Assembly (NCBI GenBank): GCA_964016875.1
Contig: OZ024735.1
Location: forward strand, 13,245,699 to 13,309,698
Source: Fallopia convolvulus
Lineage: Eukaryota; Streptophyta; Magnoliopsida; Caryophyllales; Polygonaceae
Length of the DNA stretch: 64,000 bases
Reading direction: 5' to 3'
This document shows positions 22,000 through 33,762 of this stretch, piece by piece. The translations under genes and the position numbers were made by a program. The notes below the pieces were generated by a model, which had not been told where the DNA came from, made no database searches, and worked only from the letters and a program-made list of their open reading frames with translations. How positions within the stretch are numbered: the stretch's first letter is position 1; every line of letters starts with the position of its first letter.

Positions 22000-22235
22000 A
22001 CCCTTCACCCTCATGTACTTGCTTCGAACCAAGTGGTCTCGACTAGGTTTCAAACCCGCAAAGCACCACCCCTCACACTCAAATGGTGGTGCTGCTAGTA
22101 GAACCGCCAAGCACCACCATGAACCGTGTTTACCCTCACCTCACACCCAATCCCCCTCTTTGATTTGGCCGCCTAGGAGCCCCACCGAATCTAGCCTCAC
22201 AAGGAATACTCCCACTAGTCTCACCCCCTAGCTCC
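22000..22235. other. junction between two LINE remnants
   Basis: A C-rich stretch with CACCACC repeats lies upstream of the first LINE on its strand and probably represents its 5' untranslated region. No gene is seen. Confidence 0.35.
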
Positions 22236-22239
22236 GTTG

Positions 22240-24160
22240 GTGAGATCTATCGGCGCTGCCAAGGCCATTATCCAAAAAGCCCTTGCCCCCTTGCTTAGAG
22301 AGAGAAGCTAGAGAGGAGAGAGCTTTTGGATTAGGGATCATCAGAGGCATTAAAGGACTGTCAACATGGCCAACACCTAATTGAATAGGAGCTAACGCAA
22401 AGGCACAGACAAAAGGTGGGATCATCATTGTCTTAGGACAAGGGAGATTCATTGCTGAAAGAGCATAAGTGCTTTGCTCATGGGCTTGCACGGCCATCAC
22501 AAGGTCAGCAAAAATAGTAGGATCCATAGAGGAGAGCATATCAAAAGCCATCACTAGATTCATTGAGGTCACATTAGGCAAATGATTAGGATCTAGTGCA
22601 CCCCCACCAAAAGCAGGGACAACAAGCACCACGGGCACAGTAGTCATCATATTTGCAGCATGCATATGATTCACAACATTGGACCTAACAAAAGTCAGTC
22701 CAACAAAAGATTTAGAGTTGACAACTCTATCCATGAAGTTTCCATGCAACTTCAATCTAGTTTGTTGAATATGATCAGGTTGATGCTGATCAGATAAGCA
22801 GAGTTATTATCCACACTTAACTTTATCTTCCTTGGTTGAATGTTATTTAGAGGAAACTCATCAAAACTATGATAAGCTTCCCCGCAACAACCACAATCCG
22901 GAGAGACGGTTTCATACCAAACCTTAACAGTGATTTCATAATTATCATGAGCGAGGATTTTGACAGTCTTTGAGAGGGATAGAAACGTCAGTGTTAACAA
23001 GGACCCGACAGAACTTCCTTTTATTCCTAGAATTGGAATCCTCATCCAGCCTAATGAAGTATCCAATCAAGTTATCCCTTATAATAAGATCAAGAGCAAA
23101 AGCGGTGAATATGTAGTAAGGCAAGGAAGTAGGCATGGCAATTTGAACCGCACCCGACGGGCACCCGACTAAACTGACCAGAAAAATAGATGTAAAACCG
23201 GAAAAAAAATCGGGTGAAAATGGGTGACGGGTATTTGGGTGGATGTTCGGGTGCGGGTTGTCACTTCACTCGACTCGACCACCCGACAGACTTGAATGTA
23301 GGAATTTCTATCTCACATTGAAAATTTTGTCAATAAGCTTACCTAATGAAGACTATAAATAAGTTAAAATACAACATATGCAATCTCATCATTTCCACAA
23401 TATGGGTAATTGAAAAATAAGCCCAAAAAGAAATGTAGTTGAATTCTCAAATTTCTTTAAGTGTTCGATTTACGTCTTAAGTATAATTTTAAACGAGATT
23501 CTAAGACTTAAAGTGCTATTTTTATCAATGGCCAAGCTAAATAACACCCAAAAAACACACGACCCACCTTGAACTCGATGGATTTTTGGCGGTTCGGCTT
23601 CAGGTGACACCGGTCAGGTTTTTTCCTCGGGTCGGGTGTGTGGGTATTAGGTTCGGGTCGGGCGGTGGATGTAGTCCACCCGCCCCCGACCCGACCCATT
23701 TGCATGCCTACAAGGAAGGGATCCTTGCTTAAATATCTTCCCTAATCACATTATCATTTGTAGGGTTAAACTCAGGATATAAGGGGTATAAAGCAACTAG
23801 CTTGCCTTGAACATGGTAAGGTCTCTTACTAAACACTTGATCTCTTGATTCCCTATTAGCAAACTTAAAATGAATCCAAATGTTTGAGAATTCTTGAAAC
23901 TGAACCTCGCCCTTAGCTAAATATTTCCGTGCATCTTTCATTTTCCCATTAATAAGAGTAGTAGAGACTGGTTCTTCAACCATCTTAAGGAGAAGGGTGA
24001 AATGCATGAGTTCATGCAGATACTTCTGGACAGAGGGAATAACAATAGGATTAGGTAATGGAAGGTTCCTAGAGAAAGTTTTTAGTTGTAGGATATTATT
24101 AGAAGGAACAAACACAACTTCAGAAATAGGAGAGATATTTTCATCAAAATGATGAAACAT
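22240..24160 (-). pseudogene. second LINE ORF1 (DUF4283/CCHC), interrupted by a MITE
   Basis: The first part (24160-23729) is DUF4283-like, with KMKDARKYLAKGEVQFQEF and GKLVALYPLYPEFNP. The frame is interrupted at 23710-23130 by a hAT MITE and continues on its other side with YYIFTAFALDLIIRDNLIGY and RKFCRVLVNTDVSIPL, then a knuckle-like VWYETVSPDCGCCGEAYHSF (about 22930-22850). In that knuckle the last Cys position is not conserved. A linker (22755-22228) follows. The copy ends beside the first LINE, and its ORF2 is missing. Confidence 0.65.
23130..23710. mobile_element. hAT-type MITE
   Basis: The 581-bp element starts TAGGCATGGCAA and ends TTTGCATGCCTA, giving imperfect terminal inverted repeats of about 12 bp. 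It is flanked by a perfect 8-bp duplication CAAGGAAG (23122-23129 and 23711-23718), the hAT signature. Subterminal regions repeat CCCGACCCG and GGGTCGGGT motifs, common in plant hAT MITEs. It has no transposase gene. Confidence 0.92.
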
Positions 24161-27100
24161 GATCTCCTGATATGAAAGAGGACCAATTGGATTTATATTA
24201 TTAGAACCAACTACTATAGAATTAACATGGTTCTCAGAAAAGATTACACCGGCGGGGAAGAACTAGGAAGTTGACAAGAGTATCATGATAAGTGAAAGAC
24301 TTAGACATGACTAAAACAAGTTCAAAATAGTAAAAAGAAAAGAGAGTATCTATATTAGAAAAACACAGGAGATACCAAGAAGGGATAGCTTTAGTTCCTT
24401 TAAATAGAGAGACCAAAGGCAATATCAATCCTAGATTTGTAATCAATTAAAGAAGCATAGGAAAAGTATAAGCAAGAAGAAAAGAGAATAATATTAAATA
24501 GAAGTTAAGATAGGCCACATCACAATTAGAGAAATAAGGGTTATTTGATCTGCAACCAAAGTAGTAGAAATCATAAATGATACAAGAAGTAAACGATGAA
24601 GAGTGAGAAAGTTATTGTAGATATTTAATGCAATTAATAACACTAAGGCTATAGATAAAGCAACTCTTACATGAAAATAATTGTAAATAGAAATGATTTG
24701 AGAAAAAGTAATGGTTACATGAGAAGTAGAAGATGGAGCATTTAAAGCTAATAAATAATTAAGGTAAACAAACTTGAAAATGGAATACATAGTAATAATT
24801 AGATAAAAAAAATATTGGCATGAATTAACCCTAAGGAATAAAACATATATGAAGAAAGAACCATGTGACACCTCATTAAATATGTGGTAAGTTATACTAA
24901 AAACCTGCCACATAAGTGCACATCATACAAGAAGTAATAGTAAAAGTATAAAACAATTTATCATAACCAAAATATATACGTAATAATAAAGTATCCAAAA
25001 CATATATCCACATGAAAATATGCAAGCCAGAAAAAAGGGATATTGTGCACAAGAAATAATGCAAATTGTTAGAAAAGGAACAAGGAGAGATCACACGACA
25101 CCAAATCAATATCAAACAAAAATTTTGAATACAAGAAGTATTCATAAGAAATCACTCTGGGATATGTACCAAATTTAAACGAATGTGAAATGAAAAGGCA
25201 TGTTCATAAAACTTAACAAAATAAAACAGAACACAAGGACACATAGAAGGATTTACCATATGTATTTCAATGGTTAAAATACAAACTTTCAGAATAATAG
25301 TTAAAATTAATTTTTCCCATAATTGTTCATCTTTAGAGTTTGCATTCTTCCAGACCCAAAGACTAATCAATACCTTAACCTTGTCAGTCCACAAAAAAAG
25401 CAGGGCAAAAAAAGGAGCATTTGATCAAGCCTAAGGGAAGGGCTAATAGTTTATACGTACAAGGAGGTTAAAATAAAACTTTTAGAACCACACTTGATCT
25501 CATTTCATCCCACAAATGTTCATCATTAGAGTTTGTATTCATCCAAGGCCAATGGGTAGTCAATTGGATCCTCAACCTTATAAGCCACCAAAAAGCATGA
25601 CAAAAAAGGGAGCATTTGTTAATACCCAGAAGCAAGGATGATCAATTTTTGAAAGATATTAGAGGACTTGCATAAATTTTTCCTTAAGTAATGAGGCATC
25701 TAAAACTAAAACCTTAATTTATACCAATAGGTACAAATAAAAGGAAGTTTATGTCGCCAATCACCACTCAAAAAAATATAAATGTTTCTGTAACAAATTC
25801 CAACATATAGGTTCATACCCATCCTACCTAAAAGAAGGAACTCAAGCTCAACCTCATATGAAAGACACAGGTCCCTCTTATTTTGGAACCCTTGCAACAT
25901 TCCAATAGCCAGAATTAGAAGTTTAGAGAAAAGGTGTAAAGAATAATTACCTGCTTGATGAGACCAAAAGAGCCCCAAAAACCAAACCTCAAAGGAAAGC
26001 GGAAAGAAAAACCTCGCCAAAGCACCCACTTCCAAGATGAAGAAAAAGAACCTTGAACCCAAGCAAAGAGCAAACACAGAAGATGAACAAACCTGCCAAA
26101 AACTCAAGAAGTCAGCAACATTACAAGATAACATAAACACACACATAGGAGAAAACATGCAGAAGACACAAAGAAGCCAAAGAGAACAATCATTAAACAA
26201 ACCCCACAGAAGGACAAGAAACACTAACAAACAAAGGCCAAAATCAAAATTCAAAGAGAAGACAGCCTTATCAAAAGAATAACAAGAACAAAGGTTAACA
26301 AAGGAAAGAAAGAGTAACCAACAAAGGGAAAACAAGGTAAACAAAGTCAACACACTTATTACACATAACCAAAAAGAGGAAACAACAAGAAAACCTATGA
26401 TTAAGAAAAACAAGCAAGGGAAACAAAAAAGAAATACAACAATCATACTGACAACGATCAGGAATAGGCAAAAAAAATACCAGATCCAACAAAAACCTAT
26501 AGGATTCAAAGGCATAAAAAGCACACAACCGCACAAGCAATACAAGCTGAAAAGTAAAACCTTAGAGGGCAAACAAAAATCCACAAGAATACTACAAGAA
26601 AGGATACAAACAAAAGGAGAAAACCAATAGAGATAAGAACATATAACCTTTGGACTTGGGATCAAACCCAAGTCAGAAGAGAAGGAAAATTGAAGGCCAA
26701 AGAGATCAAAAGGCTGATGAAACACTAAAATCTCACAAACCAAGAGAACCTTTTGGAAAGGAGCGCAAAAGAAGCCTCCGAAGTCAATAGCCAACACCAT
26801 ACGAGAGGCGTACCAATCAAAGAGCATCTTCAAATCACAAGTCTCAAATAAAGAGACCCAAACTTAAGGGAGAGAGGAATGCCAAAAATCAACATGGAAT
26901 AAGGATTCAGACACACATCTGAGAAAAAACCCAGACGGTCCAAGAGAGAAATCGAAGAACTTGAAAAGCCACGCAATCCAAATTGACATTAAGTTGGAAA
27001 GGTCAAAGTAAAATGGTAGAGATCTAGCAACCAACCAAAACAAATCTAGAGAAATTCAAATCTCCTTCGAAACGCCGCCAAGCAACAATACCAAAAGGTT

Positions 27101-27350
27101 CAACACAAGTTCTAAGGATGTGGAAATCAAGCAAGAAACCATCATTTCACAACATCATCAAAGAAGAAAAAAAGGATGGATTTAAATATTTGATCACAAA
27201 GAGAAAAGGATGGAATGGCTAGCAAAGGGTAAAAACCTTAAGAGAGAGAAGACAGAATAAGAATATTATTAGTTGTAACCTAAGATAACATATTGAAATA
27301 TTTCAATGTAATACTTTAATGTACCCAAGGTGACTCTTATATTATAAGAG
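24161..27350 (-). other. A-rich (minus strand T-rich) tract upstream of second LINE
   Basis: This 3.2-kb stretch is strongly strand-biased: A, then G and C, on the plus strand, so minus-strand frames encode improbable Phe/Leu/Cys-rich proteins. One such frame (26833-25706, 375 codons) is open but has no family features, and I treat it as a product of base composition. Two diverged tandem units of about 190 bp lie at 25265-25435 and 25465-25640 (both end GGAGCATTTG), perhaps promoter monomers in a LINE 5' untranslated region. The segment at 27240-27350 may be the element's outer boundary. Confidence 0.35.
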
Positions 27351-27544
27351 CATATTTGTTTTTTGTTAAAGAAATACGGCACTCCCCAGCCCCCTTCTGG
27401 GGGATTTAGGAATTAGATGGATGGACCTTGGGCTTCGACCTTGGTAATTTGTTCAAGTTGGCCTCCTATCACTCTCGATCTGTCTCATTCTCATGTCTAG
27501 AGAGCGTCGAACTCCCTCCCGTTGATCGATTTTATTTTCATGAG
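27351..27544. other. flank between LINE region and MULE
   Basis: Short unique-looking sequence in which I see no gene or repeat. Confidence 0.4.
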
Positions 27545-27785
27545 AAATTGGTTGAAAATCACCTGTATAATATGTGATATTTCAATTAACCACCCTTATT
27601 TTGAATAATTATTTAAAAACACCCACATTATAGGCTCCGTTAGTCTTTAACTACCCAAATCCCTTCTCTGTTTACTTTCATCAAAAATAGTGACATGACA
27701 TTTGTTTTAATTGGTTTTTTTTTCTAAATCCATGCCAAATGGACCAATTTCTTACCCCCTTCTCCTCAAAATTCACCCGCAACCA
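27545..27785 (+). repeat. left TIR of MULE 1
   Basis: It aligns over about 240 bp with the reverse complement of 33520-33762, including GACATGACATTT against GACATAGCATTT and GATGGACC-type blocks. It is also related to the TIR of MULE 2 at 33835. Confidence 0.8.
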
Positions 27786-28332
27786 TTTCTCTTTCCTTCC
27801 AGTTAGAGTCATTGAAGGGATTTGAGAACGATAGCCATTCGAAGCTCAAGAGTGGAGAGATCGCAAGGGGTTTGAGCACGATAGCCATTCGAAGCTCAAG
27901 ATTGGAGAAACTGCAAGGGATTTGAGCTTCATCGTCAACATTGATTTTGGAAAGGGGTTTTCATATACAATTCCAAAAGTTGAAGGGTTCGTTATTGTTT
28001 TGAATGTAATACTAGATTTGCTAAATTTTAGGGGGTTTACAAAGAATAAGAAGGGACGGTTAGTGATTTTGGAAGGGGTTTTCATTGTACGGTAAGTAGT
28101 TTAGGGTATTATATATGCAGAAAGGGTTTTAGGGGTATAAGAGATATTTTTCCCCACTTTGTTTGTTGGGTACATGTGACCATGTGCACTAGGTAAAAGT
28201 ATGACATCTTTATTGTATACAATATGAACTCGTGACATGTGCTACTTCTCCTATACGGATATGAATATTAGTTTCAGAATATTGTATGAGGGCACCTTTT
28301 ACAATTCCAAGGTTGATTAGTTATGCTATAAA

Positions 28333-29812
28333 ATGAAAAAGGTTTATGTGTACAAAGATGTAGATCTAGATCAGATATCAAAAGCTGTCTTAGAGACCTT
28401 ACTAAAAGAGGAAGTTAGGCTAATGAATGTCAAAGAGATGTGGTTCTTAGAACCTGGAAAAACTATTCACTATAGATTAAGGTATATCAAAGGGGATAAT
28501 GATGTATTACATATGGTGAATCATGTTGGTAGTGATAGAGTTACACATCTTTACGTAGTCCAAGGTAATGAACCCATCCCATCAACATTGAGAGCCCACA
28601 TCCCAACTTGTCATTTGATGTGACCCTACTCGGCTTCAAGTCACGGGGGGCGGATCTAGGCTTGAAACGCCCGGATCTTCTCCGATGATAGTAACGGGAT
28701 AAGTACAAGTCCAACGTTATGAATTCGCGGGCCTCTAATGCTCGTCGGAATGAGGGTGGGGTGAGGCTTAGATATGAGAAGCGTCAGATCCAAGGGAGGA
28801 CCAAACAAGAGGAAAGGGGTTTGGAAGATGTGTTTCACGTCCGATCCAGGGGAGGAGGAATCTCTCTACTTAATACTCAACTTTGAATAAGCTTAGACGT
28901 GAGGAATACAATGGGAGTTGTGTCTCTTATATAGAAGAAGGCTCATGAAACCCTAGGCTACTATGAGGGTGGACTAGGGTTAGCAACATGATAGGCCCAA
29001 CATCCGAATCCCATAAACTAATAATAGTAACTAATAATAATATAATGGTGAAACTAAACCGTAATGGCCTAATGGGTCTTATGCTAGCTTAATGGGCCGG
29101 CCTCTTAAGCATAAGAGAGCACACGCCCAAAAGGAAAAGACGTAATATAAATGACGGAAATAGAAATAATAATATAACAAATACATATTGGAGACTATAT
29201 CCTATGCCAAGGGGGTCTCCGTGGTCTAGGTCGTCTCAGAATGGTAGGGACCAGGTCCGAGCCTAGGTAGAGTCGCATCATCTTCCCATCATGCATTCCA
29301 TCTCAACTAGTGTGCTAACACCAACTAGGGTATGTGAAGACAATCTAATTTTGTCTACTCATACACAAACCAAAAACACTGTTGAAGCCAAAATCCCAAA
29401 TCTACCTTATGAGGATGAAGATGGTACTATTGATGGCTTAATTGATTGTTCAAGTGATGAGGGTGAAGAAATTTTAGGGTCTGAATCATCTGATGAGGAA
29501 GAGTTTGAGTTCAGAGACAGTGAAGATGAGTATGATGACTTATTTGGGCAAAATGTTGATGAGGTTGCTCGTCAGTTTTGGACTGATGATGTGATTATAG
29601 ATCAAAATTGTGAAGAAGCTTATGTGGATCATGAGAAATCCTTGGATGAATATGATGAATTGAGGAGTAGAAGTGGTTCTGATGGGAAAAGTTTAGCTAA
29701 GTATCCTAAATTCAATCCTCTTGTAGATTTTAAGAAAAAAATTGTTTTAAAGTCTGGCATGATATTTAGTTCGAATGACATATTTAGAAAAGCTTTAGGT
29801 AGTGGTCCATAG
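28333..29812 (+). pseudogene. mudrA: mudrA-like transposase, N-terminal part
   Basis: MuDR-type transposases cut and paste the element in the nucleus. 28333-28615 encodes the PB1-like N-terminal domain (EMWFLEPGKTIHYRLRYIKG and MVNHVGSDRVTHLYVVQG). It is interrupted by a repeat copy (28616-29280). The reading resumes at about 29281 with an acidic stretch (CSSDEGEEILGSESSDEEEF) and the mutator DNA-binding region (KYPKFNPLVDFKKKIVLKSG). A stop at 29810 and frameshifts after it end the frame. Order and spacing match plant mudrA proteins. Confidence 0.75.
28616..29280. repeat. dispersed repeat copy 1 (TGATGTGACCC to GTCGCATCA)
   Basis: 665 bp inserted in mudrA. It shares blocks such as GAAACGCCCGGATCTTCTCC with copy 2 at 30070-30635. 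The ends are imperfect inverted repeats (TGATGTGACCCTAC against TGATGCGACTCTAC after inversion). It could be a solo LTR (TG...CA ends), a TRIM, or a MITE; I found no convincing target duplication. Confidence 0.65.
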
Positions 29813-30069
29813 AAAATGGTGGTGACTCTTACTTCTTACATAATGATAAGAAAAAAGTGTACGGTTCTTGTAAGTTAAAGTGTGAATGTGCTATGAAACA
29901 CTCTAGGAAGAAGTGTGTTTGCAAAAAAATCGTATTCTAGTTTTAAGGCATGTGCTAGAAAGATGAGGAGAGATGGTAGTTTTCAGTTAAAAAAATGGGA
30001 GGGGAAGCATGATTGTGGATGGAAATACGAGAACAGAATAAACATTACATACTACTAGGCTTGGAAGGT

Positions 30070-30635
30070 TGATGCGAACCTACTCATCTTCAGTCCACGA
30101 GGGGCAGATCTAGGCTAGAAACGCCCGGATCTTCTCCGATAAAAGTAACCGGATAAGTACGAGTCCAACATTATGGACTCGCGGGCCTCTAATGCTTGCG
30201 TTGGCGAAGGCAGGACGAGGCTATGCTCGACGTGAAGACAAAGGGGGTTGGGTGACATCGGGCCAAATAAGGAGGAGGAACTCTCGACTCTTACTTAAAC
30301 TTGGCTATTCTTTCTAACGTGAAGATTACAATGGGGTGTGGCCTCTTTTATAGAGAAGAGGACATGAAACCCTAGATCTAGGTGGGCGTGGCGGACTAAG
30401 GGCTAGTAGGCATACTAGGCCCAACTTCCAAGCCCATAATACTACTAATAGTAAGTACTAAAACAGGAAAGGATGCAAGTAACCCTAATAGCCTCAAGGG
30501 CATTATTCTAGCTTATTGGATCGGTCTCTTAAGCATATGAGAACACATGCCCAAAATAGTACTACTGCAAATAAAACATACTAAAACGGGAAAGATAGCA
30601 CGCCTCGGGTTTTGAACCAAGTCCGGGTCGCATCA
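30070..30635. repeat. dispersed repeat copy 2
   Basis: 566 bp, starts TGATGCGAACC and ends GTCGCATCA, in the same orientation as copy 1. It lies exactly where the transposase catalytic core is missing. No clear target duplication. Confidence 0.65.
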
Positions 30636-30639
30636 AACG

Positions 30640-31145
30640 CAAGATTTAGGGCAATGTTGAGGTGGATCACTATGGAAGGAACTATGTTGTTGACTTGCTA
30701 GCAAGGAGTTGTGGCTGCAATAAGTGGGATCTTACTGGTATACCATGCCCACATGCCATGTGTTGCATCATGAAAGATAGAAGGAGAGTGGAAGACTATG
30801 TGCATCCCTTTTTCACTAAGGAGACTTATATGAATGCTTATAACCCTATAATATATCCAATGCTTGGAGAAGCACAATGGGAAAAGACTACTCAACAAGC
30901 TCCAAGCCCTCCAAAGTATGTTGTTCAACCTACAAGGCCAAAGAAGGCAAGGAGAAGAGATCTTGGAGAAGAGCTACCAGGTAAGAAAAAAGAATAAGGA
31001 TAGTGGCTGAAACAAGATGTTCAAACTTTGGATAACCTGGTCACTACAAAAACAAATGTAGTAATCCATCCAAAGGACTTGAGCCACCAAAGCAACCCAA
31101 ACCTGGAGGAAGCCCTACAAATCCAACAAGTATGTAAATTGGTGC
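30640..31145 (+). pseudogene. mudrA: mudrA-like transposase, SWIM finger and C-terminus
   Basis: The frame 30662-30997 encodes YVVDLLARSCGCNKWDLTGI followed by PCPHAM, a SWIM zinc finger (CxCx(n)CxH), then VHPFFTKETYMNAYNPIIYP and a basic PTRPKKARRR tail, all typical of plant mudrA. A degenerate zinc knuckle is traceable after 31000. The preceding catalytic half is absent, so this is a remnant. Confidence 0.8.
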
Positions 31146-31751
31146 TCAAAAGAGGAAGTATGTAAAAAAAGGTAACATTTGCACTACATCTTTATATTTT
31201 ATTATAACTCATAATTTAACATGTATATTTTTTGTAGAATAACAATCCAATTTAAAGTAATCCCTTAGGTCCCTCAATTGTAAACCCCACCCCATAACCA
31301 TATATTGTTTCTCAATCTAGCTTTGACATGGTAAATACACTTGTGGTTATTTATTACAATATCACATGTGTTCTTTAGGGTCAATATTATGAACTATGTA
31401 GGGCTCCTTTTTTAATGGTCAAAGTGGAGGTTTCATGGATAATGTCAACACTAGGACACAAAAATTTGTCACTCCTATTGCTAGTAACTCTGTGCATGTA
31501 TTATGCATTGCTGCAATAGTGATTTTTCATTCTCTATGGGGTATTGGTTAAATCTCATTGGCTTTCTTGTAGATTACACCATCTGTTCAAAAATTTCAAT
31601 CAAATGTTGCCACAAGCTCAAACATTAAAAAGCCATGGAAGAAGACTGTTGCAACCAAGGATTGTCTCACTAAAATGCTAAGGAGTTCGCCTAGGAAGCA
31701 CTCTACTAGGCAGAAGTTATGAATCTATGATGCAACTAGTATTACTATATG

Positions 31752-31834
31752 TGGTATCAAAGCTAGGTTTCAATCCTCGGACCTGTGGGTTATGGGCCCA
31801 CAGGTCCTAGCATCGAAACCTGGCTCTAATACCA
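31752..31834. repeat. palindrome made of two facing primer-site-like sequences
   Basis: The left arm starts TGGTATCAAAGCTAGGTTTC. The right arm, inverted, starts TGGTATTAGAGCCAGGTTTC. The arms meet around TTATGG and match over about 38 bp. TGGTATCAGAGC-like strings are the usual initiator-tRNA-Met primer sites of plant LTR elements. Confidence 0.6.
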
Positions 31835-31838
31835 TAAT

Positions 31839-32870
31839 TGTAACATCCCTATTTTGCAACGATGGGTATTACCCCCAGTGACCTCAGATTTTACTGTCCA
31901 AAGTCACCCAAGCCTTTATAAGGTATTTAAACTTAAATAAAATGAGGGAATTCAAAGATAATACATGATATTAAAGGTGCTCAAAACATGAGACTTTAAG
32001 TATTATCATTACATCTTAAAATGTTTCAACAAAAGCGACATAATAAGATAGAGTTTAAGCAGCGGAAATAAGATATTGTTCTTGCAAAGCATAGTGGAAC
32101 CAAAATACGAAACAACACATCTTCGAGAATGACTTGACCTTCCTTCCTTCAGTTCTTGAATCTTCGTCTTTAAACCTTCGAGAGGAGTTTTCTAGAGTCT
32201 GGCGAGAAATACTAGGCAAAAATCCAGGGACTAAGCACGGGAGAATAGAAATTCTCAAGGGTAATGTGGTAATATTAATATTTCATCAATGAGATAAATG
32301 AGAGAAAGTTATAATCTTTATGTGGCTTTAAGAATGGAAAATGAGTCGATCTCGAAGAGATATAACTTTGATCTGCAAAGAAGGAACTACGAGATTGTTG
32401 ATCCTCTTAGAGTACAATTAATGTTGGGAACGTTTTAATTACACAGTAAGTTTTAAAAAGACTCTCGCACCCTTTTCGGACATCGACCAACCTCATCATA
32501 TTCAGAGCTCTAGATCGGGGAGGTGGCCCGAATGCGCTTAAGTACCAAGCCCACCTTGACAAAGCCCGAATAAGCATTCAGATTAGGAAGACGATCGTCA
32601 AAGAACCGAGAGTCGGGTTGGTCTTCCAAGTTGTACTAATCCAACACGATTCATTTTAATTAATGTGTACTAGCACTTATCATTATTTTGTGTCAAAACG
32701 TTTCATATCATTTATGATTTTTAAAGGGGTGGAGGCTATGAAAGAGCCGGATCCACAAATGGGACGGAGTTCCAATACTTAGCAAGGACATAACATAAGT
32801 TAATTAATAGTTTAAACAAGGCAAACCTTTATCCTTATTATAAATTTTGAATGTCGGCATAGAATAGACG
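31839..32870 (-). mobile_element. probable LTR fragment (minus strand)
   Basis: TGTAACATCCC at 31839 would be the CA end of a minus-strand LTR, followed four bases on by the minus-strand primer-like site at 31834-31822. The TGTAACATCCC motif is familiar at ends of some plant gypsy LTRs. The outer boundary is not resolved, and no gene lies in this stretch. Confidence 0.4.
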
Positions 32871-32872
32871 TC

Positions 32873-32944
32873 AGCCTAATTCGTGAATTTGAAAGGTGGC
32901 TAAAGTCTTTTACTATGTCGCCTTTCAAATTCATGAATTAGGCT
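32873..32944. repeat. 28-bp-arm hairpin
   Basis: The arms 32873-32900 and 32917-32944 are fully paired apart from three G-T wobbles, with a 16-nt loop. Each arm contains CCTAATTC and GAATTTGAAAGG. See findings. Confidence 0.75.
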
Positions 32945-33519
32945 AAAGAAGTTACATCTGTTAGGAAAGCCTTATAGACGACATCCATAAAACCTTCTAC
33001 CATAATTGGACTCTGTATGAGCAGTGGATTCTTTGCTCGAAGACCACAATAACAAACTCTTTGTTCTAGATTTGTTGATGTAGAGCTTGTGCTTGACATG
33101 CTACCCCTGCACCAGTTGCAATTCGAAACAACAAATTCAATTTCATTAGCTCAAGCCTAAATAAAAAAAAATTACAATCAAATTCGAATTTGCTTCATAA
33201 ACATTTAGAATCCATAGCAATTTGTAAACCCTAAATCAGAAATTAGTCAAGTCGCTTGAAAGAGATGAAGCCCTAAATCAATTTCTAACGCTAAATTTCA
33301 TATTGGAGCATGAACCCTAGATTTAAAAACAATGTACGAATCAATATAACAAACTTACAGTTGTGAGGGAGGTCTAATGCGCTTAAAGGATCTGAAGATC
33401 GAGCAATGGCACTAAACCAATATATGAAGGGGAAGGTTGAGTGAAGGGGAAGTTTAAGCAATGGAGCTTCGACTACTTTGCGTAATGGCTCCAGCCTTTT
33501 AATATAAGAGTGGGAATGG

Positions 33520-33762
33520 GTCCGTTGTGGGGTGAATTACAAGAAATAGGAAAAATTTGGTCCATCTGACAAGGATTAAAATCATAAATTAAAAGAAAAT
33601 GCTATGTCACCATATTTTTAACGGAAGCAAACTGAGAAGAGATTTGAGTGGTTAAAGACTAACTAAATGAGCCTATAATATATGGGTCATTTAAATAATT
33701 ATGTAAAATATAGATGATTAAGTAAAATATCATATATTATACAAGTGATTTTCGGCAAATTT
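33520..33762 (-). repeat. right TIR of MULE 1
   Basis: Inverted counterpart of 27545-27785. Confidence 0.8.

Larger units (their letters stand above)
18660..22000 (-). mobile_element. LINE (L1-type) remnant, reverse transcriptase deleted
   Basis: In minus-strand order this element carries a Gly-rich ORF1 N-terminus, DUF4283, a CCHC knuckle, a charged linker and an apurinic-type endonuclease, ending near 18779 at SFVKQRAKVN. Plant LINEs normally continue there into WLKEGDRNTKFF and reverse transcriptase. Instead, about 60 bp further, the sequence reads PVKYLGIPLNYKKSP (18720-18670), a motif from the end of the reverse transcriptase domain. The catalytic core has therefore been removed by an internal deletion. 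Several frameshifts make the copy dead. Confidence 0.75.
27545..33762 (+). mobile_element. MULE 1 with long terminal inverted repeats, decayed
   Basis: Inverted repeats of roughly 240 bp lie at 27545-27785 and 33520-33762. The outer part reads GAAAATCACCTGTATAATAT on the left and GAAAATCACTTGTATAATAT on the inverted right. Between them are mudrA fragments on the plus strand: N-terminal PB1-like, an acidic region with the DNA-binding part, then SWIM and C-terminus. The DDE catalytic region is absent. Two copies of a 0.57-0.67-kb repeat and a further LTR-like segment are inserted. I could not find a clean 9-bp duplication. Confidence 0.78.

Noticed and set aside
20432..22231. Several plus-strand frames of 70-150 codons
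   Set aside because: They are complements of LINE ORF1 and endonuclease coding sequence on the minus strand.
25706..26833. 375-residue hydrophobic membrane-like protein on the minus strand
   Set aside because: The frame is rich in Phe, Leu and Cys because the strand is T-rich. No domain, no codon structure and no neighbours support a gene.
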